This document shows positions 53,207-61,324 of a stretch of 64,000 bases of DNA, one piece after another. The translations under genes were made by a program, and so were the position numbers. The notes under the pieces are model-generated. The model did not search any database. It was not told where the DNA came from and saw only the letters and a program-made list of their open reading frames with translations. The number at the start of each line of letters is the position of its first letter. Position 1 is the first letter of the stretch. Where the stretch lies: NCBI RefSeq assembly GCF_030814315.1, contig NZ_JAUSUV010000009.1, positions 62,001-126,000 of the forward strand, read 5' to 3'. Source of the DNA: Croceifilum oryzae (GTDB lineage Bacteria > Bacillota > Bacilli > Thermoactinomycetales > Thermoactinomycetaceae).

Positions 53207-53745
53207 GACTGGTGTTGTTGGTTCTGCCAAAATAAGATAGCTGCTACGGTTTTTGCATCACAAATATCTCCACGTGAGATAGCCTGAAGGCATTCTGGAA
53301 GCGTCCACTCTACCAGCTCCACAAACTCATCTTCATCTAGGTTTACTTGCCCTTTGCTTAACTCATCCGCTTGATAGAGATGGAGATATTCATCCGCAAA
53401 TCCTGGAGATGTGTAGAATGAGACCAAGTGATCCCATTTCTCTGCACGATAGCCTGTCTCTTCCTCTAGTTCACGCTCTGCACAAACTTGTGGATCTTCT
53501 CCGGATTCTCTCTTACCTGCTGGGATTTCATAAATCGTCTTTTCCAATGGCTTTCGAAATTGACGTACTAAAATGATGCGATCTTCTGGCGTAATGGCTA
53601 CAACGGCTACTGCTCCAGGATGCTTCACAATTTCTCTATTTGAAGTGTTTCCATTTGGCAATTCAACCTCGTCAACTTGGAGAGAAATGACTCTACCTTT
53701 AAAAATAGATTGAGTCGAAATCGTTTTTTCCTCTAAATTCCTCAT
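53203..53745 (-). CDS. nudF: ADP-ribose pyrophosphatase (Nudix)
   Basis: The 180-aa enzyme cleaves ADP-ribose to AMP and ribose 5-phosphate. The Nudix box AGKRESGEDPQVCAERELEEETGY is complete (only the family spacing matters), preceded by RQFRKPLEKTIYEIPAG. It is translationally coupled to endoQ. Placing a Nudix hydrolase with a deaminated-DNA nuclease suggests a shared role in removing damaged nucleotides, though B. subtilis nudF has other neighbours. Confidence 0.94.
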   Translation of the reverse strand: MRNLEEKTISTQSIFKGRVISLQVDEVELPNGNTSNREIVKHPGAVAVVAITPEDRIILVRQFRKPLEKTIYEIPAGKRESGEDPQVCAERELEEETGYRAEKWDHLVSFYTSPGFADEYLHLYQADELSKGQVNLDEDEFVELVEWTLPECLQAISRGDICDAKTVAAILFWQNQQHQS

Positions 53746-53870
53746 GCAATCGCAACCTTTCGGCTCTTAATATTCCTCTATTATACACAAAAATATATTT
53801 CAAAAAGGGTATATTTCCTTCGGTTTTAGCGTATCCCGTTAGAAAAGACTTTTATTAAGGGTGCGAAGAT

Positions 53871-54053
53871 ATGGAGAAGAAAATATTTGCGAACGGCATC
53901 CGCCTATCCGGAACCGTCCAAGAAATTCGAGATACACTTCAAGAATGGGGGCACCTTCCGATCACGCTTCAAGAATTGATCGAAGCTCATCATGCAGGGA
54001 GACCCCACCTGATTCCGATTCGATCCAAAATAGGAAATAGAAAACCCAGCTAA
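53871..54053 (+). CDS. mciZ: MciZ-like small FtsZ inhibitor
   Basis: The 60-aa product carries GIRLSGTVQEIRDTLQEWG near residues 9-27, closely matching the core of MciZ, the mother-cell peptide that caps FtsZ filaments during sporulation (GVVLVGKAWEIRAKLKEYG in the 40-aa B. subtilis form). It then has about 20 extra residues (HHAGRPHLIPIRSKIG). The gene sits next to nudF, as mciZ does in B. subtilis, here divergently. AAGGGTG precedes the ATG. A weak sigma-E-like GTATATT ... CGTATCCC stands upstream near 53809-53836. The sequence match is by memory, not by search. Confidence 0.7.
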   Translation: MEKKIFANGIRLSGTVQEIRDTLQEWGHLPITLQELIEAHHAGRPHLIPIRSKIGNRKPS

Positions 54054-54083
54054 CCACACAATCATGTGGATACTGGGTTTTCT
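54039..54083. terminator. Bidirectional terminator between mciZ and phenylalanine hydroxylase
   Basis: AGAAAACCCAG and CTGGGTTTTCT form a perfect 11-bp stem with an inner CCACA/TGTGG, giving T-runs on both strands. Confidence 0.82.
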
Positions 54084-54100
54084 ATTGTTTCTGTTTCTTC

Positions 54101-55849
54101 CTATGTCGTCTGTTTGACGAGAATGGTATGAGGCTCTTGCTCTGCTAACCGGATCCCGTTATCAATTAGGGATCGGCTCTCTACTTGTCTTACTGCTATC
54201 TCACTCAACTCTGCTCTCACTTGTCTCTCTAAGCTCTTGTCCTCAAAGGCAATGGCTAGCTCTAATATCTCTACTCGTAATAGCCAGTCATCTGGGTCTA
54301 CCTGACGTAGACGGGCCAAAATACTTGTGACTTCCCACGTTTTTCTCTGCTCTTCTCGTAAATCACGAACATCTTGATAAAGATCATCCAGATCCGTCCA
54401 AACCACCGCAGGTTTATGAACAGTCCATACATCCTGCTCTTCAAAAACAAAATGATCATGATCAGCAGGTCCTGCGTAAACCGATTGGATTCTCTCTCCA
54501 ACTGGCATGTCAAAAGTTCCCCACTCTGGTTCAAACAATACTCGATCGCCCCATGTAACCTTACAATCTTCAAAAGAAAGTAGGATCAAACGATCTCTCT
54601 GGAACGTCATGTTCGTTAACGTCCCCTCTACCTCAACTCCGCTCACAAACCTCAAGCTCAACTGACTACCTATCTGCATTCCTAACTCTTCACACTCTAC
54701 TAAGCTCAACTCTTCTAACTGCTTCTCTAAACCCTCTACTCTACCTATTGGAGCCGAAAATCCATGATGATGGACTGCACATCCTTGGTTTGGTAACTCT
54801 TCATCCTCAAACGAGAGCTGTGTTCCGCCTTCTGTTCGGAGGTAAACCGCTTCTCCTTGCTCATCGTAGAGAAGTTCTGTCACAACTCCACTTACTTGTA
54901 AACCAGAATTGTATACAGAGGTGGTTACTTGTCCAGAACGCTGTGCTTTTTCCAAACTTTCCGTTCCACCAACCCGATACGCCATTCGTTCACTGTAGAC
55001 CTGGATCTCTTCAATTAATTGATCGAAGTCCCGACAAACAAACAATTGAGGTTGCGGCTTTGTTACATCGAAGTCAGTATCCATACATACATCCACATCA
55101 AACGGGATTTTCTCCACATCAGACGATAGACAATGCTGTCCTTCACTGATCGAAGAAAGCAATCCAGCCCCATAGATTTTCGGATCGTTTAATGTACCAA
55201 CCAAACCGTATTCAACCGTCCACCAGTACAACCTAGAAATCTCAGTCGCTTCCGATCGCACTGTTGCAGCCTTCATCTTCTCAGCATGAACTCGCTCTAC
55301 TTCAGTGATCATCTCTGGAGTGGAAGCTGGATCTTCCATGATTTGAGTTAGCTTACGAGTTGCTAAAAACAACTCATGCTCTTCTCGTGACGAGATCGCC
55401 TTTGCTCCAATCTGTCCAAACAGCCTGACATACTCCGCAAATTTCGGCTCGCTCAAGATGGGAGCATGTCCTCCAGCCTCATGAAGCATATCAGGGGCAG
55501 GTGTATAACCGATATGTTTCAGAGTCCGTATCTCTGTCGCAATGGGTAGGAATCCATGACCTTGGAAGTCAAAGAACGCCACCCCCGGGATCAACCCATC
55601 GATCGTTACTGCCGCTAATCCAAATGGCTCCAAACACTGACTCATCTCATCTACACGAGGGATTCGATCGAGGGAAATACCCGACTTCTCCAAGCCATCC
55701 TGGTAGGATTCATGAGCAAGATCACGGAAAAAATGATAGTTTTGTCTCATCACATAACGCCACACAGCCTGGTTAATAGGCGTATATAAGTCATAATCCT
55801 GCTTTGAAACATACGCTTGTAGATGGGACGGGATTGTTTTCCTCGACAT
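54101..55849 (-). CDS. phhA: Phenylalanine 4-monooxygenase, long Bacillus type
   Basis: The enzyme hydroxylates phenylalanine to tyrosine using tetrahydropterin, oxygen and iron. In the catalytic domain (about 20-300) the iron ligands are His123 and His128 (PDMLHEAGGHAP) and Glu213 (YWWTVEYGLVG). At 582 aa it has a long C-terminal extension with two acidic, beta-rich segments (about 320-480), as in the B. cereus-type enzymes. ATG 55849 follows AAGGAGAG. A T-box leader precedes it, which I read as tyrosine-specific; that supports tyrosine synthesis rather than phenylalanine breakdown as its job. Confidence 0.9.
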   Translation of the reverse strand: MSRKTIPSHLQAYVSKQDYDLYTPINQAVWRYVMRQNYHFFRDLAHESYQDGLEKSGISLDRIPRVDEMSQCLEPFGLAAVTIDGLIPGVAFFDFQGHGFLPIATEIRTLKHIGYTPAPDMLHEAGGHAPILSEPKFAEYVRLFGQIGAKAISSREEHELFLATRKLTQIMEDPASTPEMITEVERVHAEKMKAATVRSEATEISRLYWWTVEYGLVGTLNDPKIYGAGLLSSISEGQHCLSSDVEKIPFDVDVCMDTDFDVTKPQPQLFVCRDFDQLIEEIQVYSERMAYRVGGTESLEKAQRSGQVTTSVYNSGLQVSGVVTELLYDEQGEAVYLRTEGGTQLSFEDEELPNQGCAVHHHGFSAPIGRVEGLEKQLEELSLVECEELGMQIGSQLSLRFVSGVEVEGTLTNMTFQRDRLILLSFEDCKVTWGDRVLFEPEWGTFDMPVGERIQSVYAGPADHDHFVFEEQDVWTVHKPAVVWTDLDDLYQDVRDLREEQRKTWEVTSILARLRQVDPDDWLLRVEILELAIAFEDKSLERQVRAELSEIAVRQVESRSLIDNGIRLAEQEPHTILVKQTT

Positions 55850-55876
55850 AAATCTCTCTCCTTTTATAACAAAATA

Positions 55877-56075
55877 AAAAAGCTTCCATCCTAATAGGGA
55901 CGAAAAGCTCCGCGGTACCACCCTAATTGGTTATAACATGTAAGCTACAACCCACTCTTTATGGCATCCTTTTGACAAGGGTAATTCACATCTAACACTG
56001 CCTAGGTTTGCACCTTCCACCTAGTCTCTGACACTGCTCATGTAAGTTGCTACTGAATCTTGTCGATGCCGTATA
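55877..56075 (-). promoter_or_regulatory. T-box leader of phenylalanine hydroxylase, probably tRNA-Tyr responsive
   Basis: On the minus strand the T-box AGGGTGGTACCGCGG (55911-55925) is followed by the terminator stem AGCTTTTCGTCCC / GGATGGAAGCT and TTTTTTATTTTG. Stem I starts with GACAAG pairing with CTTGTC, with loop-E AGTA and distal AGAGACTAGGTGGAAGGTGCAAACCTAG. Pairing ACAT with ATGT leaves the codon UAC (55983-55981) in the specifier position, i.e. tyrosine. The TGGT bulge fits ACCA, and tRNA-Tyr has discriminator A. The base after UAC is C rather than the usual purine, so the codon is not certain; the T-box itself is. Confidence 0.87.
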
Positions 56076-56079
56076 TTCA

Positions 56080-56127
56080 CTTTATCACTTGTTCACTTTT
56101 ATGCTTGTTTGCTTTTATGTGATAAAG
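56080..56127. repeat. Tandem 16-bp repeats inside a 9-bp inverted repeat upstream of the phhA leader
   Basis: CTTGTTCACTTTTATG (56088-56103) and CTTGTTTGCTTTTATG (56104-56119) are adjacent and differ at two positions. CTTTATCAC (56080-56088) and GTGATAAAG (56119-56127) flank the pair exactly. The promoter of the T-box transcript must lie here, so it may be a regulator binding site. Confidence 0.5.
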
Positions 56128-56263
56128 CAACTATACAGCATTGGGAGCAATCGTGCAACAGGAAATTTTTCACACAATATATGTTTGTTTACTTTAATTA
56201 TTTCGATTAAACATATAATATATCCTTCTTGTTCATGTTTTTTAGACATTTCGTTTATCGCTT

Positions 56264-56298
56264 ATAAAAAAATCCAGCTTCACCTTTCTAAGCTGGAT
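56264..56298 (-). terminator. Terminator after the semialdehyde dehydrogenase
   Basis: On the minus strand ATCCAGCTT and AAGCTGGAT form a 9-bp stem followed by TTTTTTATAAG. Confidence 0.88.
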
Positions 56299-56311
56299 CT
56301 ACATTATTCAT

Positions 56312-57751
56312 CTAAACGGAGTAGCTTATTGCACACGTTTTCCATTGTGTATAGAAGTCGAGCGCGGCTACACCTTGTTCGCGTGTGTGGGAACTAGAGA
56401 GTTTCATGCCGCCAAATGGTGATTGATATTCTACTCCGGCGGTTTCTTGGTTCACACGGACCATTCCTACTTCTGCTTCCTCTAGGAATCGGAACGCGTG
56501 GTTTACATCTTTTGTAAAGATAGACGCACTTAATCCGTAGACTGTTTGATTACATAGTTGAATCGCTTCCTCAAAATCATGAGCAGGTAACAGCGTTACA
56601 ACAGGACCAAAGATCTCCTCTTGCACGAGCTTATGATCGTTTCCTACTCCTTTTACGATTAGAGGGGGTATATAATAGCCTGGTTTTTGTAGCGTATTCG
56701 CTCCTTCTACAACAACCTCCGCTTCCCGACGAGCCAATTCAACATACGTGTTAACCGTTTGATACTGTTCTTTGGACGCAACGGGTCCTAAGTATGCATG
56801 GGGATCGAGGGCATGACTCAGCTTCACATTCGATAATCCTTGCCGGAGCGCATCGATAAATGAATTCATAATCCCTTTTTCCACGATGACTCGACTTGTT
56901 GCCGTACATTTCTGACCGGCTGAACGAAAAGCACCGCTTAAAATCATTGGGATCGTTTTTTCGATATCTGCATCATCTAAAACGATAGCGGCATTCTTTC
57001 CACCCATCTCCGTCTGATACTTGATATGGCGCTTGGCACAAGTAGCTGCAATATGACTTCCGATCATAGAAGAGCCCGTAAAGCTGATAGCATCTACATC
57101 CATCTTCTCAATCATCTGATTCCCAATGACACTACCCTTCCCAATCACTAGATTGAAAACACCTTCAGGTAGTCCCGCTTTCGCAAAGATCTCTGTTAAG
57201 CGAACCGCTGTCAAAGAAGCATATTCCGCTGGCTTCCAGACCACCGTATTCCCGCAGATGAGTGCAGGGGCAATCTTCCAAATCGGAATCGCCACAGGGA
57301 AATTCCATGGAGTAATAATTCCGACTACTCCGAGTGGAACCCGTTTTGAATACTGCACCACCTCCGTTTGAGTGGATGGAATTAGCTGTCCATGCGTCCT
57401 TACTCCCTCCGCCGCGTAGTACCGCAGAAGATGTACACCCCGCATCACTTCCATCTTCATCTCCGAAATCGGCTTCCCCATCTCCTGACTCGCTAATTGG
57501 GCAACTTCCTCCAAGTGACTCTGCAACAGATCAGCCATCTTATACAGAAACTCTCCCCTAGCAGAGCCCGTTAACTTCGCCCACCCTCTCGAAGCTCTCC
57601 TCGCGGCTTCTCCTGCTTGCAACACATGTGAACCATCCGAAAGCGTAATCGTCCCCACTTCCATCTCCGTATTCGAAGGGTCTTTTATAACCACCTTCTC
57701 CCCCACCGGCTCAATCCATTCCCCACCAATCCAGTTTCGACTCTCCACCAT
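56312..57751 (-). CDS. 2-oxoglutarate semialdehyde (2,5-dioxopentanoate) dehydrogenase
   Basis: This aldehyde dehydrogenase of 479 aa has Asn150 (TPWNFP), Lys173 (VWKPAE), Glu248 (TEMGGKNA) and the catalytic Cys282 (AGQKCTA). The position at the end of the hydroxyproline gene cluster points to oxidation of 2-oxoglutarate semialdehyde to 2-oxoglutarate, the last step. The related YcbD acts in the glucarate pathway, so the substrate is inferred from context. ATG 57751 follows AGGAGGAG. About 400 bp separate it from the next cluster gene, so it likely has its own promoter. Confidence 0.87.
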   Translation of the reverse strand: MVESRNWIGGEWIEPVGEKVVIKDPSNTEMEVGTITLSDGSHVLQAGEAARRASRGWAKLTGSARGEFLYKMADLLQSHLEEVAQLASQEMGKPISEMKMEVMRGVHLLRYYAAEGVRTHGQLIPSTQTEVVQYSKRVPLGVVGIITPWNFPVAIPIWKIAPALICGNTVVWKPAEYASLTAVRLTEIFAKAGLPEGVFNLVIGKGSVIGNQMIEKMDVDAISFTGSSMIGSHIAATCAKRHIKYQTEMGGKNAAIVLDDADIEKTIPMILSGAFRSAGQKCTATSRVIVEKGIMNSFIDALRQGLSNVKLSHALDPHAYLGPVASKEQYQTVNTYVELARREAEVVVEGANTLQKPGYYIPPLIVKGVGNDHKLVQEEIFGPVVTLLPAHDFEEAIQLCNQTVYGLSASIFTKDVNHAFRFLEEAEVGMVRVNQETAGVEYQSPFGGMKLSSSHTREQGVAALDFYTQWKTCAISYSV

Positions 57752-58152
57752 ATCTCCTCCTGTAAAACGTAGCGTAATTTCGCAATCACCAAGAGAAACT
57801 CCTATCAAACTGAAGGCTACATCGCAATTCTGATCATCTATCCAAAGCTTTGTCTGGTATCAGTGAATTGATTATGATCTATTGGATGATCAGAGCTGGG
57901 AGAATCTATTCAATCACTGCTCAAATACCGATCCCACAAGGAAGTTGAGACTGTCCGCTCCACGATCCTTCGCTGGGGTAGGTGCAAAAATCGCAAAAAA
58001 CGCTCAAACAAGTTGCACCCAAAACACCCATGCTACGGATGGCTCCGCTAAGTAGGATCGCTAACATCGCCGTAATCGAATAGACTCTCCCTTCTCTTAT
58101 TCAAATTTTCGTTTTTTAATCAAAGCACCTAATCCAGCAAAACATTACATGT
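57752..58152. other. 400-bp intergenic region within the hydroxyproline locus
   Basis: I see no convincing gene here. There is an imperfect hairpin (CTGATCATC at 57830-57838 with GATGATCAG at 57885-57893) and a 53-codon minus-strand frame that begins with an unsupported ATG. The dehydrogenase promoter must lie in the first part. The composition (less AT-rich than other spacers here) leaves room for a decayed gene. Confidence 0.5.
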
Positions 58153-59016
58153 TCAAATACACTGACTTGCCTTTTCAATACTCACCTTCTCCTCATTCGT
58201 CAAATCCAAACGAGGAGCACGAGCCTTACCCACTGGTCTTCCTACTAACTCCAACGCATACTTAATCGACTGCACTAATCGCGGAGTCGAATCATACCGA
58301 AAAAGAGGCAACAAACGACGATACAATTGTGTGGCTTCCGCAACTTTTCCGTTAATTGCATAATTGAATAACTCAACACTTTCTTTCGGATGCGAATTGG
58401 TAAAGCCAGCAATCCAGCCTGTCGCACCTGCTAACAAGCCTTCTAAAGCCAAATCATCCGCTCCAGCCAAAACTTCCAGATCGGTCTTTTCATATATCTC
58501 ATGAATCCGGCGTATATCTCCGGAGAATTCTTTCACAGCGACTACATGTTCGAGCTTACAAAGCTCTGCTAATAAATCAGGGGTCAAATCGACTTTGGTA
58601 TCAAACGGGTTGTTATAAGCAATAATCGGTAAACCCACATCCGACAGAGACTGATAAAAAGAAATAACTTCCGATCGAGTTGGATTGTAGTTAATCGGCG
58701 GCAAAGCCATAATCCCGCTTGCGCCTATCCTCTTCGCATGTTCTGCCCAGCCAACTGCTTTTTGCGTAGACGGAGCACCTGTCCCCACTACCACCGGAAC
58801 ACGACCTGCCGCTACCTCGACAACCGTTTCCACTACCTTGGCTCGCTCTTCATCGTCCAAAGCAGCATACTCTCCTACTGATCCAACTGGCACAAGTCCA
58901 TGAACTCCATTTTGAATTAACCAGTCAGCGTGGTCGCGCAATCGATCGTAGTCCACCTTCATCGAATCTGTAAAAGGGGTTACAATCGCCACATAGATGC
59001 CGTAAAATCGTTTCAT
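58153..59016 (-). CDS. Dihydrodipicolinate synthase-family deaminase of hydroxyproline breakdown
   Basis: This Schiff-base lyase of 287 aa belongs to the DapA/NAL superfamily, with Lys162 (VVAVKEFSGD) and Tyr134 (IIAYNNP). In this cluster it should act as 1-pyrroline-4-hydroxy-2-carboxylate deaminase, giving 2-oxoglutarate semialdehyde and ammonia. True DapA is unlikely, since no lysine genes are near and VPVGSVGEYAAL differs from the DapA TTGE motif. AAGGATA precedes the ATG. It lies about 100 bp after the epimerase gene. Confidence 0.86.
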   Translation of the reverse strand: MKRFYGIYVAIVTPFTDSMKVDYDRLRDHADWLIQNGVHGLVPVGSVGEYAALDDEERAKVVETVVEVAAGRVPVVVGTGAPSTQKAVGWAEHAKRIGASGIMALPPINYNPTRSEVISFYQSLSDVGLPIIAYNNPFDTKVDLTPDLLAELCKLEHVVAVKEFSGDIRRIHEIYEKTDLEVLAGADDLALEGLLAGATGWIAGFTNSHPKESVELFNYAINGKVAEATQLYRRLLPLFRYDSTPRLVQSIKYALELVGRPVGKARAPRLDLTNEEKVSIEKASQCI

Positions 59017-59117
59017 TATCCTTCCCCCTGTATTTAAAATGTGAACATGATGGGCAAAAAAACGTACTTCAAACGATTGCTTAGAAATGCATCACCCCCC
59101 TTCCAATCCTCTCAACA

Positions 59118-60119
59118 TCAAAGAATCAAAAAGCCATCCAAAAGCGGATCACTCGGATCAATCACAAACTGATGAAAACCAGTCACCCATGCAGAACCCG
59201 AAATTTGCGGAATCACCGCAGGGAGATCGCCTACTGTAGTTTCATCCAGCACCTCCGCATAGAAAAGAGAACCCACGATGCTTTCATGTACAAACTCTTG
59301 ATGAAGCGCTAATTCCCCTTTGGCAAATAACGTTGCTACCTTCGCAGAAGTTCCCGTTCCACATGGTGAACGATCAATTCCACCCGGCGGAATCACAACT
59401 GTATTCCGACAATCGGCTTCCGAAGATACCGGCTCAGCGTAAAACTCCACATGTGTAAGCCCACGAATCACGGGAATCTCAGGATGAACGACCTCGATTT
59501 GTTCATTTATCGCATCCCGAATCCGAATCGCCTTCTGGACAATTTCAGCCGCATGTTCGGTCGTGAGTTCCAATCCAACTTTCTGTGCATCCACTAGAGC
59601 ATAGAAATTGCCACCGTACGCAATATCGCACGTTACTTCTCCTAAACCGTCCACTGTCACATTTACCTCTCGCTTGTATAAGAAAGAAGGGATATTCGTA
59701 AACGTAACCCGCTTCACCTTTCCATCTTCAATCGAAAGCTTTGCTTCTACTAGACCTGCTGGTGTATCTAGGCGCAATGTGGTTTGATCAGCTGGAAAGA
59801 TTCCTGCTTCCACCAACGCCGTACATAAACCAATCGTGTCATGTCCGCACATCGGTAGATAGCCACCCGTTTCAATAAACACCACGCCCACATCCGCGGT
59901 AGGATCGCAAGGCTCCGTTAAAATACATCCTGACATCACGCCGTGTCCGCGTGGTTCATACATGAGAAGACGCCGAAAATCATCATGATGCTCTTCCATA
60001 TAGACCATTTTCTCGGTCATCGTGTTTCCTAATAATTTAGGTGCACCGCTTGTAACCGTACGAGTTGGATTACCACCCGTATGTGTATCAATCGTCGAAA
60101 TTAGTTTTGAAATCCTCAT
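59118..60119 (-). CDS. 4-hydroxyproline 2-epimerase (proline racemase family)
   Basis: The 333-aa enzyme should turn trans-4-hydroxy-L-proline into cis-4-hydroxy-D-proline. Both catalytic cysteines are present: Cys91 in PMCGHDTIG and Cys253 in SPCGTGTSA. This excludes the trans-3-hydroxyproline dehydratase branch, which has Thr at the second site. Neighbouring D-hydroxyproline oxidase genes decide in favour of epimerase over proline racemase. Its start overlaps the oxidase stop (ATGA). Confidence 0.88.
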   Translation of the reverse strand: MRISKLISTIDTHTGGNPTRTVTSGAPKLLGNTMTEKMVYMEEHHDDFRRLLMYEPRGHGVMSGCILTEPCDPTADVGVVFIETGGYLPMCGHDTIGLCTALVEAGIFPADQTTLRLDTPAGLVEAKLSIEDGKVKRVTFTNIPSFLYKREVNVTVDGLGEVTCDIAYGGNFYALVDAQKVGLELTTEHAAEIVQKAIRIRDAINEQIEVVHPEIPVIRGLTHVEFYAEPVSSEADCRNTVVIPPGGIDRSPCGTGTSAKVATLFAKGELALHQEFVHESIVGSLFYAEVLDETTVGDLPAVIPQISGSAWVTGFHQFVIDPSDPLLDGFLIL

Positions 60120-61300
60120 CTTTTCCCAGCTTCCTTTTTAAATCGATTATAGTGTAGTGGTTCGATTGAAATCGTTGTCTCTTGACCCGTAATACATTCA
60201 CTCATCACTTTTCCAGTAATCGCAGCGAGACTAATCCCATCCCCTTCATGGCCAGCAGCGATATAAAATCCAGGAACCTCTTCCACCCGGGACACAATCG
60301 GCAAATGGTCAGGAGTCCACGGCCGAAGCCCACAGTAGCTCCGCAACACAGGGATATCCTTCATCACAGGAAAAAATCGAATCGCCCGTCTTGCGATACA
60401 GCGAATCACGTCTACATTAATCTTCATATCAAATCCCACAAATTCACGACTACTTCCGATTAGAAAATTTTGTGAGGCAGTCGGTTCAAATACCAGCGCA
60501 ACGCCATACTGTTCCGTTAGCTGATCTACTTTTCTCTCCTTGCCAAACTTGCTCATCAGATAACTAAATTCCATCACTTTTCTCGTCCCGATACTCTCCG
60601 TTCGAGAAGAGACTAAAATATGCCCTTTTCGCGGCTCCACCGGAATCTCAATCCCGACCATCTGGGCAATGGGCTTGGACCAAACACCTGCCGCATTCAC
60701 AACATGCTTCGTCCGAATCAATCCGCTTGACGTCTCCACCCCTTCCACAGCTCCGGATGGGTCCAATCGAATTCCAGTCACCCATGTATGCGTTTTCAAT
60801 CTAGCACCCAAACGCTCAGCCGTTACCGCCATGGAATACGTAAGTAACACAGGGTTTACCGTGGAATCCGTAGCACACTCTAATCCACCGTGGATATCGT
60901 CCGCCATGTACTTCCATTCACTTCGAATCTCGCCTCGATCTAGCATTCGAAAGGGTAATCCTACTTCTTTTTGCCGATTTACCCACATTTCTGCGGCTTC
61001 CATCTCTTCATCTGACTCACAAACCAAAATACTACCGGGCGCTCGATATTCAAACTCCTCATCTAACTCCATCACCAATTGAGATACCAGCTTTTGTGAC
61101 TCTAGCGACATCTGACTATCAAAACCTGGTTCCTTATCAATTGCTAGTATATTGCCATCACATTTGGAGGAAGTTCCTCCCGCGATCTCCCCTTTTTCCA
61201 CAACCACTACATCCGAACCAAGCTTAGCTAGATAGTAAGCGGTAGCCATCCCAATAATGCCACCGCCAATAATCACTACATCCGCACTCTCTGTTGTCAT
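60116..61300 (-). CDS. D-hydroxyproline dehydrogenase, FAD (DAO-type) subunit
   Basis: This D-amino-acid-oxidase-fold flavoprotein of 394 aa has GGGIIGMATAYYLAKLG near the N-terminus and GLRPWTPDHLPIVSRVEEVPGFYIAAGHEGDGISLA near the C-terminus, as in sarcosine oxidase beta / LhpB proteins. With the two subunits upstream it is expected to oxidise cis-4-hydroxy-D-proline to the pyrroline. The operon order GntR, two Fe-S proteins, pyridine-type flavoprotein, this gene, epimerase supports that. Confidence 0.85.
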   Translation of the reverse strand: MTTESADVVIIGGGIIGMATAYYLAKLGSDVVVVEKGEIAGGTSSKCDGNILAIDKEPGFDSQMSLESQKLVSQLVMELDEEFEYRAPGSILVCESDEEMEAAEMWVNRQKEVGLPFRMLDRGEIRSEWKYMADDIHGGLECATDSTVNPVLLTYSMAVTAERLGARLKTHTWVTGIRLDPSGAVEGVETSSGLIRTKHVVNAAGVWSKPIAQMVGIEIPVEPRKGHILVSSRTESIGTRKVMEFSYLMSKFGKERKVDQLTEQYGVALVFEPTASQNFLIGSSREFVGFDMKINVDVIRCIARRAIRFFPVMKDIPVLRSYCGLRPWTPDHLPIVSRVEEVPGFYIAAGHEGDGISLAAITGKVMSECITGQETTISIEPLHYNRFKKEAGKR

Positions 61301-61324
61301 CTAAGGCTCACCACCTTCCGAAAC

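Noticed and set aside
54748-55149. 133-aa plus-strand frame opposite phenylalanine hydroxylase
   Set aside because: It lies wholly antisense to conserved catalytic-domain and linker codons, without a start signal.
57752-58152. 53-codon minus-strand frame in the hydroxyproline spacer
   Set aside because: No ribosome binding site and no recognisable composition; likely chance.
59118-60119. trans-3-hydroxyproline dehydratase
   Set aside because: Those enzymes have Thr at the second catalytic position; this protein has Cys253.
60669-61082. 137-aa plus-strand frame opposite the D-hydroxyproline dehydrogenase gene
   Set aside because: It is an antisense shadow; the minus-strand flavoprotein is well conserved throughout.
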